NCBI RefSeq assembly: GCF_003633615.1
Contig: NZ_RBKU01000001.1
Location: 5,456,001-5,520,000 of the forward strand
Source: Mucilaginibacter gracilis
GTDB lineage: Bacteria > Bacteroidota > Bacteroidia > Sphingobacteriales > Sphingobacteriaceae
DNA: 64,000 nucleotides
Direction of reading: 5' to 3'
The notes under the pieces were generated by a model. It did no database searches. It was not told the origin of the DNA and worked only from the letters and a program-made list of their open reading frames with translations. A program made the position numbers and the translations under genes. Shown here one piece after another: positions 27,147-36,489 of this stretch (the first letter of the stretch is position 1; the number at the start of each line of letters is the position of its first letter).

Positions 27147-28691
27147 ATGACATTAACTGAAAAATCGCTAATGCCTTTTGAAAGTCAGTTAAAAGAGGCC
27201 AGCGACAAGTTTGATACGATCTTCAACCTCACCAGCGCGGCCAGTAAAATCCTCAATGCTGATCTGACCATTATAAAAGTTAACCAGGCGCTTATTGAAT
27301 TATTAGGATTCCCGGCAGCAGAAATTGAAGGGACTAAGATCATGGAGTATGTCTGCGCCGAATATAGAGGGCAATGGCACGACCTGCAGGAGGCGCTCTG
27401 GCATAAAGAACTCCCATTTTTTAAACTGGAAGCCTGCCTAGTAAAAAAAAATAGATCATTAGTGTGGGTTCACGTAACCACTGTGTTGTACCACGAAGGA
27501 AACGAAACCTTCGGATTTACGGTGCTGGACGATTTTACTTCCCAGAAAAATCTGGAGGATAGCGAAAAGCAACTTAAAACAGCCCTCGGAAACTCCAGGA
27601 AGATCAAGGAAACCTTGCGTCATAACGAACGGCACCTCTCCCAAATTCTGGAAACCATGGCCGAAGGGGTATGTATTGTTAACAAAGCAGGTAAGCTGAC
27701 CTACACTAACCCGATGGCCCAAAAGATCTTCGGACTGGATCAGGCCGGAATGTTAGCCCGAAATTACAATGATGATAAATGGCATAACTTGAGATTGGAT
27801 GGTTCTCCGTTGCCCCATGAGGAACACCCGATGATGATCATGATGGCAAGCGGAAAGCCTGTTTTTGATGAGGAGATCGCCATTCAGCCGCGTAATGGAG
27901 AGCGGTTTTATATTTCTTTTAATGCGGCCCCCATATTTGATGATGACGGAATAATAACTGAAGGCGTCGGTACTTTTATGGATGTGACTCAGCGCCGGAA
28001 ACTGATCCAGCATAAAGATGAATTTATCAGCGTGGCCAGTCATGAACTTAAAACGCCTGTTACCAGTCTGAAGCTTGCTTTGCAGCTGTTGAGCAGGATG
28101 AAGGATAACCCTTCGCCGTTAAAGTTACCCCAGTTAATTGACCAGGCCAATAAGAGCCTTGATAAATTAAGTGTATTGGTGGCTGACCTGCTCAATGTCA
28201 GTAAAGTGAATGAAGGACAGCTGGAGCTTAATAAAACATGGTTCAACATTTCAACGGTAGTTAATGATTGCTGTTATCATATCCGCGCTGCCGGAGATTA
28301 CACCATCAACACAACTGGCGATATGGATTTGCAGGTATTGGCAGATGTTGACCGTATAGACCAGGTGATTACCAATTTTGTAAATAACGCCGTCAAATAT
28401 GCTTCAGAATCGAAAACGATAGCTGTTCATATCAGCAAACATGCGGATACCGCAAAAGTATCAGTTAGTGACGAAGGACCAGGAATACCAATTGCCAAGG
28501 TACCGCACTTGTTTGACCGTTATTATCAGGCTGATGCCAGCAGCAACCAGATTTCAGGTTTGGGCTTAGGGTTATACATCGCAGCGGAAATTATTAAGAA
28601 ACATGGTGGTCAAATTGGAGTGGAAAGTGAATTGGGGAAGGGTAGTAGCTTTTGGTTCACGTTGCCAGTCTCTTTAGCTGCCTGCTGTTAA
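27147..28691 (+). CDS. PAS-PAS sensor histidine kinase (orphan)
   Basis: The 514-residue protein has two PAS domains (about 20-130 and 160-280), then a HisKA region with the phospho-accepting His in SVASHELKTPVTSLKLAL, and a HATPase domain with N-box ITNFVNNAVKYA, G1 VSDEGPGIP and G2 GLGLGLYIAAEIIKKHGGQ. No membrane helix is seen, so it should sense a cytosolic signal, redox, oxygen or a ligand through PAS. A hinge of charged coil separates the PAS domains. No response regulator gene is visible in the window. It lies first behind P9, so the regulon may control its own sensor. Confidence 0.92.
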   Translation: MTLTEKSLMPFESQLKEASDKFDTIFNLTSAASKILNADLTIIKVNQALIELLGFPAAEIEGTKIMEYVCAEYRGQWHDLQEALWHKELPFFKLEACLVKKNRSLVWVHVTTVLYHEGNETFGFTVLDDFTSQKNLEDSEKQLKTALGNSRKIKETLRHNERHLSQILETMAEGVCIVNKAGKLTYTNPMAQKIFGLDQAGMLARNYNDDKWHNLRLDGSPLPHEEHPMMIMMASGKPVFDEEIAIQPRNGERFYISFNAAPIFDDDGIITEGVGTFMDVTQRRKLIQHKDEFISVASHELKTPVTSLKLALQLLSRMKDNPSPLKLPQLIDQANKSLDKLSVLVADLLNVSKVNEGQLELNKTWFNISTVVNDCCYHIRAAGDYTINTTGDMDLQVLADVDRIDQVITNFVNNAVKYASESKTIAVHISKHADTAKVSVSDEGPGIPIAKVPHLFDRYYQADASSNQISGLGLGLYIAAEIIKKHGGQIGVESELGKGSSFWFTLPVSLAACC

Positions 28692-28750
28692 GAACATTGA
28701 AAAGGCCAGACATGAAAGTTAAAGGCCAAAAAGCTTATCCCCTAAAATAA

Positions 28751-29395
28751 ATGGAATTGCAAAAGTTAAAGAATGTCGCCATTATAGTAGCGCATCCCGA
28801 TGATGAAACCTTATGGGCCGGAGGTACAATGATGAGCAATCCTTCATGGAAATGTTATGTGGTTTGCCTTTGCAGGAAAAGTGATCAGGACAGAGCCCCC
28901 AGATTCTTTAAGGCTTTAACCGTATTAGGAGCGACAGGGATTATGGGTGACCTTAATGACGGCCCTGAACAAATACCACTAAAAGATAACGACGTACAGG
29001 AAATGATTAAACGACTAATTCCGGATCTGATGTATGATCTGGTTATTACGCACAACCCGGACGGGGAGTATACCAGGCATCTCAGGCATGAAGAAATCAG
29101 CAGGGCAGTAATCAATTTATGGGCGAAAGGTCTGATCGCAGCAAAGCAGCTTTGGACATTTGCCTATGAGGACGGGCACAAAAGTCACTATCCGAAACCG
29201 CAGGTCAATGCCGATTTCTACCATATTCTGGAGCAACGTGTGTATGACCTGAAATACAATATCATTACCCTGACCTATGGCTTTGAAAAAAGCAGCTGGG
29301 AGGCTAAAACAACCCCACAGAATGAAGCTTTCTGGTATTTCCCCAACCCGGTAAAAGCAATGCAATGGGTGGCGAAAGGAGGAGCCGCCTCATGA
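28751..29395 (+). CDS. PIG-L family deacetylase
   Basis: The 214-residue protein has the zinc motif AHPDDETLWAGG near the N-terminus and the matching histidine in HLRHEEIS. The family removes N-acetyl groups from sugars (as in GPI, mycothiol and bacillithiol synthesis). The gene is followed by a GT4 glycosyltransferase whose start overlaps its stop by ATGA, so deacetylase and transferase probably act on the same glycoconjugate. It lies 59 nt after the kinase gene. Confidence 0.9.
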   Translation: MELQKLKNVAIIVAHPDDETLWAGGTMMSNPSWKCYVVCLCRKSDQDRAPRFFKALTVLGATGIMGDLNDGPEQIPLKDNDVQEMIKRLIPDLMYDLVITHNPDGEYTRHLRHEEISRAVINLWAKGLIAAKQLWTFAYEDGHKSHYPKPQVNADFYHILEQRVYDLKYNIITLTYGFEKSSWEAKTTPQNEAFWYFPNPVKAMQWVAKGGAAS

Positions 29396-30534
29396 AAGTC
29401 CTGTTATTATATGATTACCCGGCCTCACCAGGGGGACTTGCTACCCAGGGAAGCCTGCTTTACAAAGGGCTGCTGGAAATGGGTGTAGATGTCCATTCAG
29501 TCCACTATGAATCCGAACAGGAGAAAGAATGGTATTATCGGTGGTTTAAACCGGATATCGCAGTTGGTATAGGTTATTGGGGACACACACCCCATTTGAT
29601 CCTGCATCCGCAGCGATTTGGAATCCAGCCCGTTCCCTGGTTAGTGGCCAATGGTTACATTGCCAATTATCAGGATGTGCTCAATAAACTCCCACTGATT
29701 TTAGTTACCTCGAACTGGGTAAAGGAAATGTACGTCCGTGACGGCATTTGCGGGGACAAAATTGAAGTATTGCCTGTTGGTTGTGATACCGATAAATTTA
29801 CACCGTACGCTAAAGATGATCCAAAAATCTTAGCGGTAAGAGATTCATTGGGTATCACACCTGAACAATTAATGATCTTAACGGTAGGCGGCGATGCCGC
29901 ATCCAAGGGTGCAAGAGAAGTGATGCAGGCTTTAGCCCGCATAGACGATCAGCTACCCGACTGGCGCTATGTATGTAAAACCTGGCCGCAGCCGCGAACC
30001 GCCATACAAAACAGTGAAGATCTGAAACTGGCTAAAGAACTGGGTATTGAAGAAAAAGTAATCTATGCCACCAGTATTACCTCACGTAACTTTATGCCTT
30101 ACCTGATCGGGGCCTGTGATGTTTATGCCGGTCCTTCCCGGCTGGAAGGCTTCGGTATGCCCCAGGTGGAAGCTGGTGCGTCCGGTAAAGCGGTTATAGG
30201 AATTAATGCGATGGGCATGCTCGATACTTTGGTAAACGGGGAGACGGCATTGCTTGCAGCGGTTGCCGAACATATTAGAGTGAGTGAAGTAACTATTGGG
30301 GATGAATGCGGGTTAGCCAAACAGCGAAAAGTCCTATTTGACGTGCCAAGAACAATTGACTACAGGGCAAGTGTCGATGACATTGCAAAATATCTGGTGG
30401 AATTACTAAACGATCCTAAGTTGAGGTTGAAGTTAAGCGAAGCCGGTCGTAAACGCGTAGTAGCGAATTTCGATTACCGTTTAGTGGCTGAAAAATTCAT
30501 GGAACTGGTCAAAAAAAATATAGCAATTAAATAA
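29392..30534 (+). CDS. GT4-family glycosyltransferase
   Basis: The start is taken at 29,392 (MKVLLLYDYPASPGGLATQG), preceded by an unusually clear AAAGGAGG ribosome-binding site at 29,376-29,383; an in-frame ATG at 29,365 would place that site inside the gene. The protein has 380 residues with GT-B features: GGLATQG for the acceptor loop, ILTVGGDAASKGA for the start of the donor domain, and EGFGMPQVEAGASGKAVIG for the nucleotide-sugar-binding EX7E-like region. It overlaps the PIG-L gene by ATGA. Donor and acceptor are unknown. Confidence 0.88.
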   Translation: MKVLLLYDYPASPGGLATQGSLLYKGLLEMGVDVHSVHYESEQEKEWYYRWFKPDIAVGIGYWGHTPHLILHPQRFGIQPVPWLVANGYIANYQDVLNKLPLILVTSNWVKEMYVRDGICGDKIEVLPVGCDTDKFTPYAKDDPKILAVRDSLGITPEQLMILTVGGDAASKGAREVMQALARIDDQLPDWRYVCKTWPQPRTAIQNSEDLKLAKELGIEEKVIYATSITSRNFMPYLIGACDVYAGPSRLEGFGMPQVEAGASGKAVIGINAMGMLDTLVNGETALLAAVAEHIRVSEVTIGDECGLAKQRKVLFDVPRTIDYRASVDDIAKYLVELLNDPKLRLKLSEAGRKRVVANFDYRLVAEKFMELVKKNIAIK

Positions 30535-30541
30535 GCTGATT

Positions 30542-31711
30542 ATGGAAACTACGGATTGGGAAATCATAGAAAAAGCCAGGATGGCCGCCATTCAGGTTTT
30601 AACGTATAATGCGAATGGCCCGTTTGATGGTTTGCCCCGCACCGCCGGATGGGGGTATCCCGAGCCATACACCAGGGATTTAATGATCTCCATATTGGGA
30701 ATAGCGGTAACAGCTGACGAGGTACTTATAGCAAGTACCCGAAGAGTGTTGGAAACGCTGGCAGAAAATCAAACAACGCTTGGCCATATTACCTCTCTTG
30801 TTCATGATAAAGAGGATCGTGGCGCAAGCGATACCACACCGTTGTTTTTACTGGGTGTTGGCATTTACCGAAAACTCACCGGAGAAACCGCTTTTTTGGA
30901 AGCCGCTGTTTCAAAATCGCTGAAATGGATGGAATACCAAAGTCCCGATGATCGATACCTGGTGGCCCAACAACCTACAAGCGACTGGCGGGATGAGCAG
31001 TGGGTCACCGGATATGGATTGTACGTAAATACCTTGGTCTATAGCTATCTTCGTTTGTTTGGCCTGCACGAAAGGGCAAACGGGCTAAGTAAAGAACTTA
31101 AAGAGCCAAGTATCACAGGTGGCTTTATACAGCATCATGTTCATGAAGGCCTGGTAGTAAAAAACAAGCCCTATTACGCATTCTGGTCGTACAAAATTTT
31201 CTGCAGCGACCGGTTTGACCTGCTTGGGAACAGCCTGGCGATATTATCAGGTCTGACTTCCATATTACAGGCGGAGGAAATAATCTCCTGGATTGAAAAA
31301 GAATGCCTGAATATGAAAGTAAAAGGTGACTTGGCTGTTGACCTGCCTCCTAATTTTTTCCCGTTTGTTCTGCCCGGGGATGCCGACTGGCACCCCCGGT
31401 ATGAAACCTTTAATTTGCCTGGACATTATCATAACGGAGGAGTTTGGCCATTTATATGCGGCTTTTATATCGCCGCACTTGTTGCTGCCGGTCAATTCGT
31501 GCTGGCCGAAGAAAAGCTAATAGCGCTGACTAAATTAATCGGCATCTCAAGTGACAAAAAGCTGGATTACGGTTTTAATGAATGGATAAAAGCGCAGGAC
31601 GGTAGAGTGATGGGCCAGGACTGGCAGACCTGGAGTGCTGCCCTTTATCTTTATGCTGCTAAATGTGTGGAAATAAAGAAGACACCATTCTTTGAGGATA
31701 TCCGGAAGTAG
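30542..31711 (+). CDS. GH100-like glycoside hydrolase (alpha/alpha-barrel, invertase-like)
   Basis: The 389-residue protein is an all-helical barrel candidate. Landmarks are YPEPYTRDLMISILG, TSDWRDEQWVTGYGLYVNTLVY, and YHNGGVWPFICGFYIAALVAAG; the YHNGG(V/S)WP motif is shared with neutral/alkaline invertases (GH100) and amylo-1,6-glucosidase-like proteins. No signal peptide is present, so it acts in the cytosol. It may cleave sucrose or another glycoside made by the adjacent transferase. It lies 7 nt after that gene and closes the P9 transcript. Exact family and substrate are uncertain. Confidence 0.78.
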   Translation: METTDWEIIEKARMAAIQVLTYNANGPFDGLPRTAGWGYPEPYTRDLMISILGIAVTADEVLIASTRRVLETLAENQTTLGHITSLVHDKEDRGASDTTPLFLLGVGIYRKLTGETAFLEAAVSKSLKWMEYQSPDDRYLVAQQPTSDWRDEQWVTGYGLYVNTLVYSYLRLFGLHERANGLSKELKEPSITGGFIQHHVHEGLVVKNKPYYAFWSYKIFCSDRFDLLGNSLAILSGLTSILQAEEIISWIEKECLNMKVKGDLAVDLPPNFFPFVLPGDADWHPRYETFNLPGHYHNGGVWPFICGFYIAALVAAGQFVLAEEKLIALTKLIGISSDKKLDYGFNEWIKAQDGRVMGQDWQTWSAALYLYAAKCVEIKKTPFFEDIRK

Positions 31712-31721
31712 TTCTTACCCG

Positions 31722-32080
31722 CTATTTTGAATTTTCATGGGATATAGCTTTGATTGATACTGCATAATTTGCCGGCAATAACGTTGATATATAAGGTTTA
31801 AATGCCCACTCAATTAACCTTTTGGCAACTCGTCCGGCAGATGCCCAATCATTCAACACCGATGCAATTATCTCTATGCTATAATAAACATCAAAACGAT
31901 TAAGGTTCCGTATTCATCCCACTTATCAATTCGGAAGGGAGTGTCATATTGGCAACTTGTCAGGTACACTCTTTCCAATAGTTCCGGTGACGAATCCGAC
32001 AGCAGATTCCAAATTCCGAGGCCATTGATCACCTCATTCCAAGGATGTAATCAATCGATGCCGTAACACTTTGACTAGGC
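31722..32080 (-). pseudogene. Frameshifted remnant of an unidentified gene
   Basis: The minus strand reads as three consecutive protein-like segments in different frames: SVTASIDYIL, then WNEVINGLGIWNLLSDS to DKWDEYGT, then LNRFDVYYSIEIIASVLN to ISHENSK and a TAG stop at 31,722-31,724. Each segment joins the next at a one-base frame change. The segments look coding (mixed helix-like composition) and total about 110 residues. The family is not recognised. It lies directly downstream of the integrase gene, a typical place for decayed cargo. Confidence 0.5.
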
Positions 32081-32224
32081 TATTTTATTGACTAAAAGAA
32101 ATATTTTTGAAAAGCAGAATACACGATTTGATGCTCTAACGCCTATGGAATCATGTGGTCAAGCCTTGCGGAATTTCCACTCCAGAAGACGATAATCCTT
32201 TAAAAAGTATTTCAATCCGCTTCT

Positions 32225-33487
32225 TCAGATTTTAGAACATTGGTCAATTTGTTCTGCGGAAATAAATTTATTTCTGTGCAGTTTCTTTTTCAACAATGTC
32301 ATATCTTCAGTTACCTTAATAGCTAAGACCTTTGCATAGTGCTGAGTTTGCTTTATCGTTTTATGCCCCATCATTTTACTAATAGTTTCAATTGGAACAT
32401 TATTAGCCAGTGTCACGGTGGTGGCAAATGAGTTTCTAGCCATTTTCGAAGTTAGTTCTTTATTAACATCACAACTGTCAGCAAGCTCTTTTAAATAAGA
32501 ATTATATTTTTGATTGCTTAAAACCGGTAAAAGCATATCCTTGACTAAGCAAGCATTGTCATCTTTATATTTATTAAGAATAACGAGAGCAATTGGCAAT
32601 AAAGGTATCACTGCTGGTGTTCCTGTTTTTTGCCTGTTCTTGTAAATTCTTAGTTCACTATTGTGAGCCATGGTCACTTCGGAACGTTTCAATTGCTTAA
32701 CGTCAATAAAAGACAGACCTGTGAAACAACAAAATACAAACAAATCCCTTACTCTCGAAAGACGATCATTATCTATCTTCTTGGACGCAATTCGTTGGAT
32801 TTCTTCTTTATCAAGATAGATGGTATCGACATCTTCTCTTGTCATCTCAAATTTAGCGAACGGGTCTCCTACTAACCATCCATTATCTACACAATCCAAT
32901 ACTATCTTTTTCATATTGGCAATATTTTTTAACGCCGAATTATGGTTAAGCCCTTGATCTGTTCGGTACCAATTGTATAATTTCTTAATAAAGTCAAGGT
33001 CTAGAGAACGGATATTAATATCATGTACTTTGTATTCGCAGTTAATAAACTTGGAGGTATGTCTATAGGAAGTATCAAAGTTAGTATGTGTTCCTTTTGC
33101 TACACCTTTACCAATCATTTTCTTTAGCTCTTTATTATGTGCTTCAAACAATGCAAGTAACATCCATTTCCGTTCATTAACCCCGGATAGTAATTCCACC
33201 ATAGCTAAAGCAGTAACCACCTTGCCCCGGTCTATTAAATATTTCCGGGCTTCATATGCTTTATTTTGTAGTACATCAAGATACTCGTTGAGTGCTTTTG
33301 CGTCTTCTTTATTACCGCTGGCACAGTTTCCTTTCGAATTCCACCTAGATGGCTCCCAGGAACGTTTAACAGAGATGTCTTTAGAAATACCATCAACAGT
33401 AACTTTGAGGTAGATGTACATTGGTCCGCGTTGGTAATTTTTGGGCTGTTTTAAGAAAAACATTAAGCCTAAACTTTTTTCTAACAT
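32225..33487 (-). CDS. int: Tyrosine recombinase (CTn/IntDOT-like integrase)
   Basis: The 420-residue protein has an arm-binding N-terminus (YIYLKVTVDGISKDISVKRSW), a SAM-like core-binding domain (about 105-215) and a catalytic domain. Catalytic positions: the usual first Arg is Ser in CFTGLSFIDVKQL, as known for IntDOT; Lys in RQKTGTP; the HxxR position reads KMAR, so the His is Lys; His in ISKMMGHKT; nucleophile Tyr in TQHYAKV. The N-terminal arrangement is typical of Bacteroidota mobile islands. It lies 250 bp inside the 3' end of tRNA-Ser(GCT), the expected place for a tRNA-targeting integrase. Confidence 0.9.
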   Translation of the reverse strand: MLEKSLGLMFFLKQPKNYQRGPMYIYLKVTVDGISKDISVKRSWEPSRWNSKGNCASGNKEDAKALNEYLDVLQNKAYEARKYLIDRGKVVTALAMVELLSGVNERKWMLLALFEAHNKELKKMIGKGVAKGTHTNFDTSYRHTSKFINCEYKVHDINIRSLDLDFIKKLYNWYRTDQGLNHNSALKNIANMKKIVLDCVDNGWLVGDPFAKFEMTREDVDTIYLDKEEIQRIASKKIDNDRLSRVRDLFVFCCFTGLSFIDVKQLKRSEVTMAHNSELRIYKNRQKTGTPAVIPLLPIALVILNKYKDDNACLVKDMLLPVLSNQKYNSYLKELADSCDVNKELTSKMARNSFATTVTLANNVPIETISKMMGHKTIKQTQHYAKVLAIKVTEDMTLLKKKLHRNKFISAEQIDQCSKI

Positions 33488-33737
33488 AACGATAGTTTTT
33501 TAAGTGAATAAATATCGAAATGCAGAGGTAAAAAATCAAGATGTCCATCGCACAAACATGCTGAAATTCAATTAATTAAGCCATTTCCGTGGCGTCTTTT
33601 TTTGACGAAATAAAGACGCCATAGATGACGCTCATTTTTTTTGCGAATTAGTGTTTGTTTTGGTTAACTCATAGCAATAAAAAAGCCTGTAAATATTTAA
33701 TTTACAGGCTTTTGGCAATTTTTGACTATTCAATCAG
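33488..33737. other. Island edge between integrase and tRNA-Ser
   Basis: This 250-bp AT-rich stretch holds no gene. It contains a strong hairpin (33,680-33,713) and, at its right edge, the 3' end of the tRNA, the probable attachment core. The integrase promoter should lie near 33,490-33,600 but no clear box was seen. Confidence 0.5.
33680..33713. terminator. Strong bidirectional terminator
   Basis: AAAAGCCTGTAAAT and ATTTACAGGCTTTT pair around a short AT loop, with A- and T-tracts on both sides. It could end the tRNA-Ser transcript on the minus strand and block readthrough into the integrase. Confidence 0.8.
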
Positions 33738-33824
33738 CGGTGAGGGAGGGATTCGAACCCTCGGTACAGTTTCCCGTACGTCAGTTTAGCAAACTGATCC
33801 TTTCGGCCTCTCAGGCACCTCACC
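33738..33824 (-). tRNA. tRNA-Ser (GCT anticodon)
   Basis: The minus strand folds into an 87-nt class II tRNA with acceptor stem GGTGAGG/CCTCACC and discriminator G. The anticodon arm is TCAGT-TTGCTAA-ACTGA with anticodon GCT. A long variable arm (ACGTACGGGAAACTGTAC) and the T arm GAGGG-TTCGAAT-CCCTC are present. CCA is not encoded. Its 3' end faces the integrase and is the likely integration target. Confidence 0.95.
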
Positions 33825-33903
33825 GTAACATGTGCCAATGCATATGTCCCTGTTTTTTGGGATTGCAAATATAGCAAATCGCATCTCGCATCAAAAAAAA
33901 ATT

Positions 33904-35979
33904 TCAGTTATTCTGATAATCTATTCGCACGTGATAAATTCCCATCAGCATCTTCTTGAAAATCATCTTGATAGTCTCAATATCTTTTAAAGTAATATCG
34001 CTGTCTTTTAGCTGTTCCTGGTCAAGTTTGTACTCAATTATGCGGTCAACCAGGGCATCAATGCTCTGGGCGTTGGGTTCGTGTAGCGAACGCGAGGCCG
34101 CTTCTACCGAATCGGCAAGCATTAAAACACCTGTTTCGCGAGAAAACGGTATGGGGCCGGGGTATCTGAATGTATTTTCGTCGATAATTTTTTCGGGAAA
34201 GTTTTTGAGGTACGATTGATAAAAGTAGTCAACCCGGGTATTGCCGTGGTGCGTGCGTATAAAATCAATCACAATTTCGGGTATATTACCCTTGCGGGCC
34301 ATCTCAACGCCTTTGCTCACGTGCCTTATAATTAGTTGGGCACTTTCCTGGTAAGGCAACCTATCGTGCGGGTTAAAACCCGAGTTTTGGTTCTCAATAA
34401 AATAAAGCGGACTTTCCATTTTACCAATATCATGGTACAAAGCCCCGGCCCTAACCAACAGCGCATTGCCGCCAATGCTGTATATGGCGCTCTCGGCCAA
34501 ATTGGCTACCTGTAACGAGTGCTGAAACGTGCCCGGTGCGGCAAAGGCCAGTTTGCGCAACAAGGGCGCATTGGTGTTGGTAAGCTCAATGAGCGTAATG
34601 TCCGACGTGAGGCCAAATATCTTCTCAAAGATGTAAATAAGCGGATAGGCCAGCAGGGTAAGCACAACGCTAAAAATAAAGGGCACAAACTCCATCCAGT
34701 CAATACTGTACAGGCTGCCTTCGCGTATAAACGAAATCCCTAAAAAGGCCACAAAATAATTACCCACAATAATAAGGGCCGATATTAAAAACTGCTCGCG
34801 CCTGATGAGGTTTTTTATGCTGTAAATGGCCACCATACCGGCCGTAATTTCGTAATAAGCAAACTCAAAGCTATTGGGTACAAAAAACCCGGCTACAAGC
34901 ACCACCAGCAGGTGTATATTAAGCGCCAGGCGGGTATCAAACAAAATACGGATAATGATGGGTACAATACAATACGGAATGTAATACAGGTTAGGCAATT
35001 GCACCCTGATGGATAACGATAGCGTTACCAGCATAGCCGTAACAACCAGCAAAATTAAACTCACCAACCGGTTATCAAAATAAATATCTTTACGGAAAAG
35101 GTATAAAAACACCATTAACAAGGTAATAACAATAGCAACCAGCAATACCTGGCCCAGTACTACCAAACGCGGATCGCCGGATACGCGCACGTTATCCTCA
35201 AACGCCGCGCGGAACGACTCGAGTTTTTGATAAATTTCCTGGTTTATTACCGAGCCTTTGCTCACAATAACTTCGCCCTTTTGCACCATACCGCGCGTTA
35301 GCGATAGGCCGTCAACCGCGTTATCCTCAAAGCGCGACGTCAGCTTTTCGTCGTAGTTAAGGTTATATTGCAGCCGGTTTTGCATTACGGCTATCAAAAA
35401 AGTTTTATCAATGCTTTTATAGGTTGATAAAACCTGGTCAATGTAACTCAGCGCTGTTTCGCGGGTGTAAAGCTGGCTGGTATTGGTTTCTTTGGCTACG
35501 TTGTTTTGCAGTATGGTAATGCGGTAATTCTCGTCGCCCAGTTGGTATTTTTTATTGAGGGCCAGTACCCCGGTTTCGTAAACGTGCTTCAGCAAATTGT
35601 AACCCAGCGAAAAATAGGTTTGCTTTTGGTTTTCTTTGAGCCCGGCATTGCGCCATTTTATTTCAAAATCGTTTTTAAAACCCTCCAGGTTTTGTTGCGG
35701 TGTTTCTTTATCCTGCTGGTAAATGGGCATTACGCTGCGTACGGCGGCGGCCTGGTCTTCCTTCATCTCCTCGTCGGATTTTAAAACCGCGAAGCTGTAA
35801 GGCGATACTAAATCCTTTAAATTCCAAATCTTGCCCTTATCGTATTCGTACCTAAATTTGGCCTGCTTAGGCAGCGATACCACAATAATGGCAATACTAA
35901 GCAGCATCATAATAAATTTTACGTTGCGTGCATATTTACGCATCAAAGCCCTTTGGCGCGAAGGTGTAAGTGTTGCCAT
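33904..35979 (-). CDS. pgpH: PgpH/YqfF-type 7TM-HD phosphohydrolase (c-di-AMP phosphodiesterase)
   Basis: The 691-residue protein has an N-terminal helix (IMMLLSIAIIVVSLP), an extracytoplasmic 7TMR-HDED domain (about 50-270), seven membrane helices (about 275-470), and a cytosolic HD domain. HD landmarks are GTFQHSLQVANLAES, LYHDIGKM, IRTHHG and LADSVEAASRSL, giving the metal-binding histidines and aspartates. PgpH family enzymes hydrolyse c-di-AMP to pApA. The layout and length match. Its neighbour on the left is the tRNA; it is a single gene here and belongs to the core chromosome. Confidence 0.92.
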   Translation of the reverse strand: MATLTPSRQRALMRKYARNVKFIMMLLSIAIIVVSLPKQAKFRYEYDKGKIWNLKDLVSPYSFAVLKSDEEMKEDQAAAVRSVMPIYQQDKETPQQNLEGFKNDFEIKWRNAGLKENQKQTYFSLGYNLLKHVYETGVLALNKKYQLGDENYRITILQNNVAKETNTSQLYTRETALSYIDQVLSTYKSIDKTFLIAVMQNRLQYNLNYDEKLTSRFEDNAVDGLSLTRGMVQKGEVIVSKGSVINQEIYQKLESFRAAFEDNVRVSGDPRLVVLGQVLLVAIVITLLMVFLYLFRKDIYFDNRLVSLILLVVTAMLVTLSLSIRVQLPNLYYIPYCIVPIIIRILFDTRLALNIHLLVVLVAGFFVPNSFEFAYYEITAGMVAIYSIKNLIRREQFLISALIIVGNYFVAFLGISFIREGSLYSIDWMEFVPFIFSVVLTLLAYPLIYIFEKIFGLTSDITLIELTNTNAPLLRKLAFAAPGTFQHSLQVANLAESAIYSIGGNALLVRAGALYHDIGKMESPLYFIENQNSGFNPHDRLPYQESAQLIIRHVSKGVEMARKGNIPEIVIDFIRTHHGNTRVDYFYQSYLKNFPEKIIDENTFRYPGPIPFSRETGVLMLADSVEAASRSLHEPNAQSIDALVDRIIEYKLDQEQLKDSDITLKDIETIKMIFKKMLMGIYHVRIDYQNN

Positions 35980-36157
35980 GTTAACTCAAAAATAAGATAA
36001 GTTTTTTGTTTTATAATTGCTATTGTTCAATTAGGCATTTTATGGGTGGTTTGAGGTGTTAGATGCAGGCTTTTTGGCGTGAAATAACAGCATCAGATTA
36101 GGGTTTGCGTTAACCGATGCTTACCCTGTACCCACATCTTTATTATCGCCGTATATC

Positions 36158-36250
36158 TGCGCCGTTAGGTGCAATAGCCCGGTAGAATAATCATATCAAA
36201 TCCATTTTGCGCCGTTAGGTGCAATACTTAACAAACTATTTACCGGGGCA
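36158..36250. repeat. Paired GCGCCGTTAGGTGCAA element, copy A
   Basis: Two hairpin-forming units (TGCGCCGTTAGGTGCAA at 36,158-36,174 and at 36,208-36,224) have starts about 49 nt apart with a conserved spacer (AGCCCGGTAGAATAA). They are followed by ACTTAAC. A second copy with the same spacing occurs at 51,989. Likely a dispersed intergenic repeat. Confidence 0.75.
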
Positions 36251-36489
36251 ATGCATCAAACAATGTTATTGCAGCCCAAATTACCCGTGGGCGTTGCCTA
36301 CGGCCCGGGCTATCCGCTCATACTGCACGGGCCTTAGCCACAGGCCGGTATCCGCTCCTATCCCTAACGCGCGGGCACGCTGTGCAAAATCTCGGTGTTC
36401 CCTGTGGTAAAAAAATCAGTCTCCCCACACAATTGCAATCCCATTAAACAACTTCCGTAAATAATTACGTTATATCAATACGCAAACAT

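Noticed and set aside
1..33737. Copy of the tRNA-Ser 3' end marking the left attachment site
   Set aside because: No match to the tRNA 3' end was seen in the island; the left end is taken to be outside the window.
36219..36410. 63-aa ORF between pgpH and thiolase
   Set aside because: Lies across repeat sequence; no conserved feature and the composition is that of a repeat.
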